Source: Lachnospiraceae bacterium
GTDB lineage: Bacteria > Bacillota > Clostridia > Lachnospirales > Lachnospiraceae
Direction of reading: 5' to 3'
DNA: 64,000 nt
Assembly (NCBI GenBank): GCA_021202335.1
Contig: JAJQDE010000027.1
Coordinates: 1 to 64,000 of the forward strand
The translations under genes were made by a program, and so were the position numbers. The notes beneath the pieces were generated by a model that was not told the origin of the DNA, ran no database searches, and saw only the letters and a program-made list of their open reading frames with translations. This document shows, piece after piece, positions 29,243 to 39,300 of the stretch (its first letter is position 1; every line of letters begins with the position of its first letter).

Positions 29243-31036
29243 CTAATCCACCTTCTCTTTCCCCAATTCTTTTTCAAACTCTCTTTCCAAAAAATCCACG
29301 CGCCTTTGCATGAAATCCTTTAAATCATCGAGCTTCTGCGCATAACATTCAAGCTTATCGTCAAGCGCGCTGTACCCCGAAAAGGTATTCCATCTGACCA
29401 TATCGCAGGTGTTCGACGCCTCGATATGGCTGCTGTATTTGTCCACCATGCCGTCAAAGCTCTGCCTGATAAACGGCGCAAGCTCATCCAAAAATATCTG
29501 CGCGGCAAGCTCCCTGAAATCCTCATGGCTGTACAGCGCATACCAGATATCTGAGTCCTTTTTCTGCACATTGGCGTAAAAGCCCTCCGCATCGTGCAGA
29601 TTTATACCGGTATCGGTGACTCCGGACGCCGCAATCGATTTGTCGTAATCCCACGCGGGACCCGCAAAAAGCTTAGTGCTTACCGCATCGGCAGGCTTAT
29701 AAATATACTGGCTGGTATAGGACGCGTCCAGATTTTTCACAAGCTCCTCAAGCAGGTACTTCCTTGCAAAGGACTGCATGTCGATATAGCTGCCGTAATA
29801 TTCGCCCGTATAGGGGCTGTAACCGTCCTCGGAAAACACGGCGTCCTCAAAATCCTGATACAGCGCCGCGACGTAGGACACCTGATCATATGAGGCATAC
29901 TTAGGGCTTGCAAACACCACCGGCTGCATCCTCGACGTCAGAAAGCCGCTCTCCTCAAGCCCGTACCTGTCGCTTGTTTCCAGCTCCAAAAGATAGCCGC
30001 CCGAGATATCCTCCGGCTCATTCTCAATCATATATCCCTTAGTGCTGAAAAGCCTGCCCTGCTGCTCCATGAAAAACGCGTAATCCGCCAGCTGCGCGGG
30101 AGCGTTCATTTCCCTTACGCTCTTTTCCAAATCCGTAATGTTCACACGGCTTTTGCCGATTTCAACCTTTTCCGAAAGAAGATAATTGCCCACGTAATCG
30201 CCGTTGACATACACGTCCGTATACTGAACCTCCGGAGTGTATGAAAGCTTCAGGCTCCTTGCTATGTCAAAGGCAAGGACGTTGCGAAGAAGCGTGTCGT
30301 CAAACGCGTTTGCAGTCAATATCCAGTCCTCGGCTTCTCCCATTCCAAATAAATCGCAGTCGTCCGCAAGCGATATCAGATAGGATTTTTTATCCGTTTC
30401 ATCATAGGAGGAATTTCCCCGGCAGTGAATGTCGTCGATTCGCCCGGCATAGCACGGTCGTCCCTTCTCGTCCAAAAAAAGGTAGCTGCCGCCCTCAAAG
30501 TTATCCTTTGATTCGTGGATATAAGAGAGCGACCCCGAGTCGGTTTCCAAAAACAGGGCAGTAATCGGAGAGGTATAATAAATGTCAAGCGTGCAGTGCT
30601 TTTCTTCGCCATCCTCGCAATACACAAGCTCATGCTGACCGCCTTCGCACGCAAACACATCTCCGCTTTTGATTTCCACATCGTCAAGGAGCATTTTGCT
30701 TTGACTTCCGAGAAGCCAATACAGTCTGCGGCCGCGCATGCCTTCAGGCACAAACAGCACGTAGCTGCTGTCCTTTTTCCGGCACCACCAGTTAATGCAT
30801 ATTTTATAATTCCCGACAGACTCGTCAGTCACGCCGTTCCAAAGGGAGATTGTGAATGCTTCCCCATCGTTTTCATAGGCTTCTATAAAATTAATGCTTT
30901 TGACGAAATTCGCCACACTTTCCCTTTCCAGCATAAAAACCGTAAATGCCGTAATCAAAAGTATGCCCGCTATATTCCGAAGCTTCCTGTTGTAGATTCT
31001 CAAGCCTTCAATACGCCTCCCCTGACGCGCAAACAA
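29243..31036 (-). CDS. CotH kinase family protein, membrane-anchored
   Basis: About 597 residues with one N-terminal membrane span (NIAGILLITAFTVFML). The CotH kinase domain shows CRGNSSYDETDKKSY and the catalytic WDYD in AGPAWDYDKSI. CotH proteins are atypical kinases that phosphorylate secreted or coat proteins. This one should face outward, held by its N-terminal anchor. The start is uncertain: the track TTG at 31036 has a weak ribosome site, while TTG at 31003 (giving RIYNRKLRNIAG) lies 12 bases after GGGGAGG. It directly precedes the YetA-like gene. No classical coat substrate gene was seen nearby. Confidence 0.85.
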   Translation of the reverse strand: MFARQGRRIEGLRIYNRKLRNIAGILLITAFTVFMLERESVANFVKSINFIEAYENDGEAFTISLWNGVTDESVGNYKICINWWCRKKDSSYVLFVPEGMRGRRLYWLLGSQSKMLLDDVEIKSGDVFACEGGQHELVYCEDGEEKHCTLDIYYTSPITALFLETDSGSLSYIHESKDNFEGGSYLFLDEKGRPCYAGRIDDIHCRGNSSYDETDKKSYLISLADDCDLFGMGEAEDWILTANAFDDTLLRNVLAFDIARSLKLSYTPEVQYTDVYVNGDYVGNYLLSEKVEIGKSRVNITDLEKSVREMNAPAQLADYAFFMEQQGRLFSTKGYMIENEPEDISGGYLLELETSDRYGLEESGFLTSRMQPVVFASPKYASYDQVSYVAALYQDFEDAVFSEDGYSPYTGEYYGSYIDMQSFARKYLLEELVKNLDASYTSQYIYKPADAVSTKLFAGPAWDYDKSIAASGVTDTGINLHDAEGFYANVQKKDSDIWYALYSHEDFRELAAQIFLDELAPFIRQSFDGMVDKYSSHIEASNTCDMVRWNTFSGYSALDDKLECYAQKLDDLKDFMQRRVDFLEREFEKELGKEKVD

Positions 31037-31072
31037 TCCATGTCTGCCCCAAATGATGTCTTTACCTTCATA

Positions 31073-31101
31073 ATTATAAAGCTACGGAAAATATTTCTCA
31101 A
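31073..31101 (-). promoter_or_regulatory. Promoter of the CotH-YetA pair
   Basis: TTGAGA, a 17-base spacer and TATAAT on the minus strand, roughly 40 bases before the CotH start. The rest of the 200-base divergent gap up to the pyridoxine kinase gene is AT-rich with no other clear element. Confidence 0.75.
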
Positions 31102-31235
31102 CTGTTTTTCGTGTTCCGAAACTGTCCTTTAAAAAAATGTTAAAATTGTATATTTTTTTTAATGACATTTGTGTATTATAGTTATATGAAGTTCAGCCAT
31201 GGCAATGAATTTATTATCAAATAACGAAAGGCAGC

Positions 31236-32111
31236 ATGAGGACAATGAAAAAAATTGCGCTGGTCAACGACCTTTCAGGCTTTGGAAAATGCTCGCTCAC
31301 TGCGGCGATTTCCGTAGTGTCCGTCATGGGCATACAGGCGGTGCCGCTGCCCACGGCTGTTTTGTCGGCGCAAACAGGCTTTCCGAGCTTTTATTGCGAC
31401 GACTTTACGGACAGAATGGACTTTTTTACCGACGAATGGGAAAAAATGAACGAGCATTTTGACGGAATACATTCCGGCTACCTTGCAGGACCCAAACAAA
31501 TCCAAAAGGTTTTCCATCTGCTTGACACGTTCCAAACGGAAAATACCGTCTGCCTCGCAGACCCCGTGATGGGCGACAACGGCAGATATATCAAGGTATT
31601 CAGCGACGAGCTTTTGGACGGAATGAGGCAGCTTTGCACACGCGCAAGCATCACCACGCCAAATCTCACGGAGCTTTGTCTTTTGACGGGCGACGACTAT
31701 GGAACGCTTACCGCCCTATCCGGAAGCGGCAGCTACCTTGACTGCATTGAGGCTGTGGCGCAAAAGCTTTTATACCGGATGCCCAAAAACGCCTGCGTCC
31801 TTGTGACCGGCATTGTCCGAAGGACTGCTTCCGGCTCCTATATGGGAAATATGGCGGTCACGTCCCAAAGCCGCTTTTATCATGAAACGCCCTGCGCACC
31901 GCGCAGCTTTTCCGGAACCGGCGATCTCTTTGCGGCAGTGATATGCGCTTCACTCGTAAACGGGCTTTCCGTTGAGGAGGCGATAAAAAAGGCGGCAGGA
32001 TTTTTGCAGCCTGCCATCGAGGAGGCGGCAGCTCTGAATATTGAAAGCAATCACGGCGTGTGCTTTGAAAAGTATTTAGGGAGATTGATTGAAGGAATGG
32101 AGGAGAATTGA
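31236..32111 (+). CDS. pdxK: Pyridoxal/pyridoxamine kinase
   Basis: Phosphorylates vitamin B6 forms with ATP. 291 residues of the ribokinase-like PdxK/PdxY group, starting KKIALVNDLSGFGKCSLTAA, with DPVMGDNGRYI and the anion-hole motif FSGTGDLFAAV holding the catalytic Asp. Either ATG 31236 (AAAGG upstream) or ATG 31245 may be used. Its TGA overlaps the TTG of the next gene, an ECF substrate-binding subunit, which supports vitamin B6 salvage. Confidence 0.92.
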   Translation: MRTMKKIALVNDLSGFGKCSLTAAISVVSVMGIQAVPLPTAVLSAQTGFPSFYCDDFTDRMDFFTDEWEKMNEHFDGIHSGYLAGPKQIQKVFHLLDTFQTENTVCLADPVMGDNGRYIKVFSDELLDGMRQLCTRASITTPNLTELCLLTGDDYGTLTALSGSGSYLDCIEAVAQKLLYRMPKNACVLVTGIVRRTASGSYMGNMAVTSQSRFYHETPCAPRSFSGTGDLFAAVICASLVNGLSVEEAIKKAAGFLQPAIEEAAALNIESNHGVCFEKYLGRLIEGMEEN

Positions 32112-32665
32112 AAAATATGACAACAAAAACAACGGCAAAAACAAAAGTAAACCGGTCGGCAAAAATGAAATACATCTCGCTCACGGGACTCATGGCGGCG
32201 ATGATTGCAATTATGACAGCGTATATCTGCCATATTCCGACGGGCGTAAACGGAGGCTATATCCACTTTGGCGACTCGCTGATCTACATAGCGGCTGCCA
32301 TTCTTCCCACACCCTACGCGCTTGCGGCGGCTGCCATCGGCGGCGGGCTTGCGGATTTAATGACAGCTCCCATGTGGGCGCCCGCAACCATCATCATAAA
32401 AATGCTGATTACCATTCCTTTCACGAACAGGCCGGCAAAAATCATCACGCCGCGCAACGTGATTGCGACCGTGATTGCATATCTTATTTCCGGTGTGAGT
32501 TATTTCTTTGCGGAATACATTATTTTCGGCTCCTTTGGCAGCGCGTTCCTCGCTTCAATGTCGGGAAGCCTGATTCAATCGGGCGGCAGCGCCGTATTCT
32601 TTATCATATTCGGGCTTGCGCTTGATAAGGTACACATTAAGAGCATATTAAACAGTCAGCTTTAA
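32108..32665 (+). CDS. ECF transporter S component, probably for a vitamin B6 precursor
   Basis: Membrane protein of 185 residues with about six spans after a basic N-terminus. It contains YIHFGDSLIYIAA and AIGGGLADL, typical of small ECF-type S components that bind vitamins and use a shared energising module encoded elsewhere. The TTG start overlaps the stop of the pyridoxine kinase gene by 4 bases with GGAGG just before, so the two are coupled. Pyridoxine or a related B6 compound is the inferred substrate from this pairing. Confidence 0.82.
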   Translation: MKNMTTKTTAKTKVNRSAKMKYISLTGLMAAMIAIMTAYICHIPTGVNGGYIHFGDSLIYIAAAILPTPYALAAAAIGGGLADLMTAPMWAPATIIIKMLITIPFTNRPAKIITPRNVIATVIAYLISGVSYFFAEYIIFGSFGSAFLASMSGSLIQSGGSAVFFIIFGLALDKVHIKSILNSQL

Positions 32666-32704
32666 GCATCAGCGCTACAGCAGCGCAGAAATGAGAGGAG
32701 AAAT

Positions 32705-33301
32705 ATGGCGGATATTTTATATACATACAAAAATCAGGTTTACGCAAACATTACAAACAAGTGCGACTGCAGCTGCACCTTCTGCATACGCTCGCTCAAG
32801 GACTCCGTGGGGGACGCCCAAACGCTTTGGCACCAAAAGGATCCTTCTCTTTCACAGATTAAGGCTGCCATGGACAGCTTCGACTTTACGGGCTATGACG
32901 AGCTTGTGTTCTGCGGCTACGGCGAGCCGACCTGCGCGCTCGATATCCTGCTTGAGAGCGCCAAATACGCGAAGGAAAAATACGGCGTGAAAATCCGCCT
33001 CAACACCAACGGGCTTGGCAATCTGTACCATAAGCGCAACATTGTTCCCGAGCTTGCGTCGGTAATCGACAGCGTTTCCATCAGCTTAAACGCTCCCACG
33101 AGCGAGAAATATGACGCCGTGACAAGACCTCAGTTTGAGAACGCCTTTGAGGGACTGCTGGAATTTGCATCGCTTTCTCAGACGGCATTTGCGCACACTC
33201 AGCTTTCAATCGTGGATGTCCTGCCGGAGGATGAAATCGCCCAATGCCGGCGCATCGCCGACGAACGCGGGATATACCTTAAGATAAGGAAGTATGCGTA
33301 G
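32705..33301 (+). CDS. Radical SAM protein, TatD-associated type
   Basis: 198 residues, small for a radical SAM protein. The cluster motif is CDCSCTFC (Cx3Cx2C) right after YANITNKCD, followed by CGYGEPT and LNTNGLGN. This N-terminal form (ILYTYKNQVYANITNKC) matches the radical SAM family usually linked to TatD DNases. No tatD gene lies next to it. AGGAG precedes the ATG. It follows the B6 genes by 40 bases and ends just before a strong terminator. Substrate unknown. Confidence 0.85.
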   Translation: MADILYTYKNQVYANITNKCDCSCTFCIRSLKDSVGDAQTLWHQKDPSLSQIKAAMDSFDFTGYDELVFCGYGEPTCALDILLESAKYAKEKYGVKIRLNTNGLGNLYHKRNIVPELASVIDSVSISLNAPTSEKYDAVTRPQFENAFEGLLEFASLSQTAFAHTQLSIVDVLPEDEIAQCRRIADERGIYLKIRKYA

Positions 33302-33332
33302 CGTTGGCACATTCTCGTCCTATACGACAAAA

Positions 33333-33363
33333 AAACGGCCGCCTCACAGGCGACCGTTTTTTA
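33333..33363. terminator. Bidirectional terminator between radical SAM and galactanase genes
   Basis: AAACGGCCGCC and GGCGACCGTTT form an 11-bp stem with one mismatch, flanked by an A run on the left and a T run on the right. It serves both convergent genes. A fragment resembling the dispersed GCACATTCTC / CCTATACGACAAAA repeat precedes it. Confidence 0.85.
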
Positions 33364-33372
33364 TGTCTGTAT

Positions 33373-36300
33373 TTATTTGATTACAAATGTCTTTGTCACT
33401 GTTCCGGAATAGCTGCCGATTCCCGTAATTACAGCGGTCGCCGTTCCGCGCAGGTCGTTATTGGTATATACCACCGTATAATCTTTGTTGAGCTTCAGGC
33501 TCCTGCCGTTCACCTTAACTGTCAGCTTCGGCGTCAGCGCCTTGCCCTTATAGGTCTGCACCTTAATGTCCGCCACGCATGAAGCGTCAAGCTTCGCTTG
33601 CGTAATGCAGAAGGTCTTTGTGACCGTCGCTTTCGATGTGCCATCGGCATAGCCAAGCCCCGTCGCCGTAATTTCAGCCGTTGGAACTGCTGCCGAATTT
33701 TCATTCGCGACATTCTTTGCGTTGGTATATTTCACCTTGTATGCCGTGCCCTGCTTAAGCGTAAGCTCCTTGCCTGTTGCCTTAAGCGTAAATGTGACAG
33801 TGGGCTTAAGATTGCTTCCCGTATAAGCCGCGTTTTCAACCTTCACCGCAAAATCGCTAAGCGAGGTCGGATGTATTTCAAACGTCGTTTCGTATTTGCC
33901 GGTATAGTTGCCCTTGCCCTTGATTACTGCCGTGGCAAGCCAGGTTCCGTCTGAGGACTGCTTACCCTTCACATTATCCTTGAAGCTTACCGTATAATCC
34001 TTGCCGCTTACAAGGCTGATTAAGTTTGAAGCATCCGCCTGCACACCGTTATTCTTTGCCGCAACCGTCGCGTTTACGGTAAAGTCAGGCTTAAGCGCAT
34101 ATCCGGTATAATAGAGCACCGTTTCTTCATTGTTCGTCTTTGCAAGATATACCGTCGAAGCCGATAATCCGCAGTTTTCAATATCCGCCTTTGTAATCTT
34201 GAAGTAAACAATCTTTTCTCCCGCGTAATCTCCGTCGCCGGTAATTATCAGCTTCGCTCTGCTGCCTACATTTATGTTGTCCTCATACTCAAGCTCATAG
34301 CTTCCCGAGCTTGAAGTCAGCGGCTCCGTCGCCCCATAAGGAGTGATTGTCAATCCGCACGGCGTGCCGGCGTCTGTATATTCGGTCAGCTCCACCTTAC
34401 TGCCCGTAAACTGCGCCGCCTCCGTCTTGACCTTAGCGTAAGAAAGATTGTGCGCCTTGTCAGTCACCTTAAGAGTAACCGTCGTCGTTCCGCCGTAGTT
34501 GCCTATGCCCGTAAGCAGCAGAGAGTAGGTGCCCATATCCGTGGCGAATTTCTCCTTGCTGTTTGCAAGCGCCGTATAACCGATATCCTTTTCGGAAGAC
34601 TCCGACGATGTAAAGGTATATCCCGTAATCTCAAAATCGCGTCCGAGCGTTAATGTCCCCGAGGTATCGGAGGTTATTGTAACCGTCGCCTTCTGCGCCT
34701 TTCCCGTATATACGAGCGCCTTCGCCTTCGCCTCAATCTGCGTGCCGCTTATCTTCTGCGTTGATATTGAAAAGGTTTTCGTAACAGTTCCCGCAAAGCC
34801 GCCCTTTCCTTTAATTATCATTGTCGCAGGTTGTTCGGTTCCGGTGGCTTTTTTGTTATTCTTATAGCTTACGGTGTAATCCGTGCCCTTCTTTAATGTA
34901 TAAGAGCCGTATTTAAGCGTAACATTCGGCTTGATTGCCTTGCCCGTGTAAGAGCCGCCCGCAATCGAGGATACCGTAATATCGCCCGCCTCCTCAAGCT
35001 CGTTAATATCCGCCTTTACAACCTTAAAAGTTTTAGTCACCGAGCCGGTATAGTACGCGTTGCTCTCCTCAGCCACCACATGCACCTTCGCCGTGCCGAC
35101 CTTAATATTCTTTTCGTACTCTACGGTGTAATCCGTGCCCTCCGTAAGGTATGTTTCGCCATTATCAAAGGTTACGGCTACCGTACCGTATTCAACCTCC
35201 TCGCCGCCAAGGTAAGCAAGGTCGCCGGGCACCGCGCTGCCGTCATACGTAATCACCGCGTCCGCAAGCGATTTCGCTTTCACTATCGCAAAGCTAAGCG
35301 TCGCCGTTCCCGTAAAGGCGCCTGTTCCCGTTATGGTCGCCGCGGCTACGCTCGCATCGGTCGTGCATTCGGTATTATTGCTGTATTCCACGGTATAATC
35401 CTTACCCTCCGAAAGCGTATATCCGAGGTAGGTTCCCGTAATCTCAGGCTCAATCGCCGACCCCGTGTAAATCTGATTTCTAATCGATGCGAAGGTTACA
35501 TCGCCAATGCTCACAGCACCGTCCGCAAGCTCACTTGCCGCCTTTATATCAGCCGACACCCTGACAGGGTACTTCGGCATCAGAAACCATGCGTTTCCGG
35601 CACTGTCAATGTTTTCTTTGATGCTTATTTTCGCGCTCTCCGCTTCTTCGTCCGTAAGCGTTGTGTTGTACAAATAAATATCATTTACAAAATATCCGTC
35701 GTCCGGTGTTACCGCGACCGTTACCTTCTCGCCTGACTGCGCATAGGCTTCGCTCACGCTGATGTCTGCATGGTCGTTCGTATCGGCAGTCACCGCGAAG
35801 GTTCCGTACAGATATGTATCGTCGATGCTTCCCCATGAGCCTGTCGCCGTGCTGTTGATTTCAAAGCCGACCGTCACCGCATCGCCGTCCTCCACAGTAA
35901 AGCCTGACACCTCGGGCTGCGCCCAGTTGAGCCATCCCGAAAATTCAAATTCGGTTTTCATCGTATATGATGAGGTGTTACCGTCGTCGTCCGTCGACGT
36001 TATCGTGACATAAGCATATGAAATATTGTCCGCGCCGAACGAGCCGCCCTGCGCATATCCGCCAAAGGTGTATGTTCCTGCCGGAAGCCCCGTCACCGCC
36101 TGCGATATCGTCATGTCAAAGCCCGCATCGTCGCGCCAAAAATTCATTCCATAGCTGCCTGAACGGGGATTTTCCGTTGTCGGAGCCACCGCGTAATGCT
36201 CGGAATCCGGAGTCGACGTATCCACGCTTCCGTCTGAGCTGTAATTAGTTACTACCCACGGATCCTGACCATCCTCAAAGCCCGGGTTATCCAGCAGATT

Positions 36301-39300
36301 ATACTCGTCGCCCGTCACGACCTTTATTGTCAGATACACATCGTATTTTTCCACGACGTTCTTCTCGCCGTTGTTATATGAGCACGTAACAACGCCGTCA
36401 ACAGTATATTCGCCCTCCTTGTCCGTGGAAACAAGCTTCTGCTGATCCTCGTCCCACTTTACGGGGAACTCCTGCGTGCTCTTGTCGTTGAATTTTGCCG
36501 TAACCGTGGACGGCCATTCAATCTCATCGCCGATACCGACCTCAAGCTCCGTGTTCTTCGTCATATATGAAATGCTTGTCGTCGCCGACGACGCGCCCGT
36601 CCTTATATAGCTGTATGAGTTCAGCGACTCAAGCGCAATTCCTTCAAAATCAAACCACGACTGATTGTCGACCGCGCTGCCGCCGTACCAAAGCCCGGCA
36701 TCCTCAGGGTCATACTCCGCGGAGTAGCTTGAAGCCCAGCCCGAGCCATACTTTTCCCAAAGAGCCTTGTTTTGGCTGTACTGTGAGCTGTTGATCGTAC
36801 CGTCGTCATTATATGCGTAAGCTACGGGAATCCACGCCGGCTCCCAATAGAACACGCCTATTCCGTTCGTGACTCCGTTCACTGCCGCAACAACCGCGCG
36901 CAGCTCGTCAACCTGCCCCTGCACGGAAATATCGTACTGCAAATTCTGTCCGCTGGTCTTTGGCGCGGAATTATCGTGTCCATCGCCGTCGTCCCATGAC
37001 CACGCCCATGAGGTTTCCGCTACCATAACCTGTTTGCCGTAGGTAGACGCGACATACTCAAGCGCGCTTGTAAGCGATGATGTGTCCGACTCTGTCGTTG
37101 ATGTTTCATGCCAGTACGGATAGTATGAGGTCGCGAATACATCATAATCCACCCCATAGGTATCCAGCCTTGCCGCAATGCTGCTAAAGCCGTCCTCCGG
37201 GTCCGTATAGTGCAGCGCAACCTTTACCGCTGTCTTATCACCCAAATATTTCTCACTGTACTCTCTTACCGCCTTGCTGCCCGCATTGAAAAGGGCTGCC
37301 ACATTTGCTGCCGCCGTTTCACCCGCAACACCGGTGTTTGTTTCGTTTCCTACCTGGACCATGCCTACGTCAACGCCGTTTTTATAGAGCGTTTCAAGGC
37401 TGCTGTATGTAAAGTCATAAAGCGCCTCGACCTTCTCATCAACACTCATGCTCTCCCATGCCTTCGGCGCAGTGTATTTAGACGGATCCGCCCAAAAGTC
37501 CGAATAGTGGAAGTCAATCAGCACCCGAAGCCCCGCCGCTGTCGCAAGCTTACCGAGCTTCACGGCTGTTTCAAGGTCGTTATGCCCGCCGCCGTAGCTG
37601 TTTCCGCTTGAATCATACGGATTGTTCCAAACACGGATGCGCACCCAGTTCGTGCCGCCATTTTTCAAAGCCTCAAAAAATTCAGCGTCGCTTAAAGCGT
37701 TTCCGTCCGCGTCCTTAAATACCGCGCCGCTCTCAATAATCGAGATGTACGACGACACGTCCGCGCCTGTGATGAAGTCGTCCGAGAGCGCAACCTTTTC
37801 TACGTTTACGGAGGCCTCTGTAGCATACTTTAACGCCTCGATTGCCGCCGTAAGCGCTTCAATGGCTCCGTCAATCTCTTCGTCTGTCGTTTCTTCGTTT
37901 TCCGCGACCTCTTTTGCGGATTTCAGCGCCGACTCAAGCGCTTCCCATGTCGCCACCGTATAGTCCGCTTCCACAAGGCTCTCAGCCTCCGCAATCAGCG
38001 CCTGAAGCTGCGCCAGCTTGCTGATAGTGTCGGAAAGCACACCGTCCTTATAATATATATAACCCGAGAACACGGGCGTAATGTCCACGTTCCAATCATC
38101 AGCTGTCCCACCGTTGATGAAATTCATCTGCCATGTGTATGAACCGTCATTATCCGTATATAATTGGAATACCTGCTCTCCATCATCCGCATCCGGCACG
38201 GCAAAGGTCAGATAATACCAGTTTGACGCCGACTCATCGGCTGTCATATCGTAATAGAGATTGCCCCACTCGTCCGTACCATCCGCCGTCAGTGCCGCAG
38301 CCGTGCCCGTAGTGGAGTCAAGGGTTTTTATCTCCTCTCCGCTCATGATTGCGGGCGTTCCCGTATTGTCATACACATACAGTGTCACATTTCTGAGCGC
38401 TGCCGTCGCATCATCGCCGGCATAGGCTACGGAATCCTTAACCGCATACTGCTCTGCATCGCCTGAAACAAGCGCGGCATAAATCTCCGTATAATTCCAC
38501 TGCTGAGAGCATGACCATATTGAACTGCCATCCACATAGTCGCCGTTCTCATCAACAGACGCGGTGTAAATTTCAAAGCCCTCGGATGTGTTGGCAGTAT
38601 CTCCAAACTCCATATCAATACTGTACCAGCCCGAATATGCCGTTTCGTTCATGAGATAAAAGGTTGTTCCGCTCCACGGCGTCCAGCTTGCTGCTTCGGC
38701 ATCGCCCCAAGTGATGGTTTTCTGCCATGAATACACGCCCACCGCATAATCCGTTTCGCCCACATAATAGTATAAGGTAATCGCGGCATTGCTGACCACC
38801 ATCGCATCCACGGCTTCCTTGAGTGCCGTATACGCATCCGTGATGTCGTCGCCTGTCGTCGTTTCGGCATCGTCGTCGCTTACGTCCGCGTAGGTTCCGT
38901 CTATCAGCGTGTTTGCCGCCTCTAAAGCACTGCTGAATGTGCTCCACAGCTCCTCATCGTAGCTGGTCTCGCCGTTTTCCGTAATCGCCGTTACATCATC
39001 CGATGCGACAAGCTCCTTTAGCATTGCAAGCGTGATGCCCTCCGCAAGCTCAATTGATGAATAGAAGGTTCCGCCCTTATAATATACATCTCCGTCAAAT
39101 ACGGGGGAGATGTCAGTATTGTAATCATCAGCCGTTCCGCCGTTGATAAAATTTGTTACCCAGCCTGACGAATCCTCCGAATAGAGCTGGCATACTGTAT
39201 CACCCTCGTCCCCCGCGGGAACAGAGAAGGTAAGATAATACCAGCTTTCCTCATCCTCAACTGCCGTCATGGAATAGAAATTTCCCCAGTCCTCAGTGTA

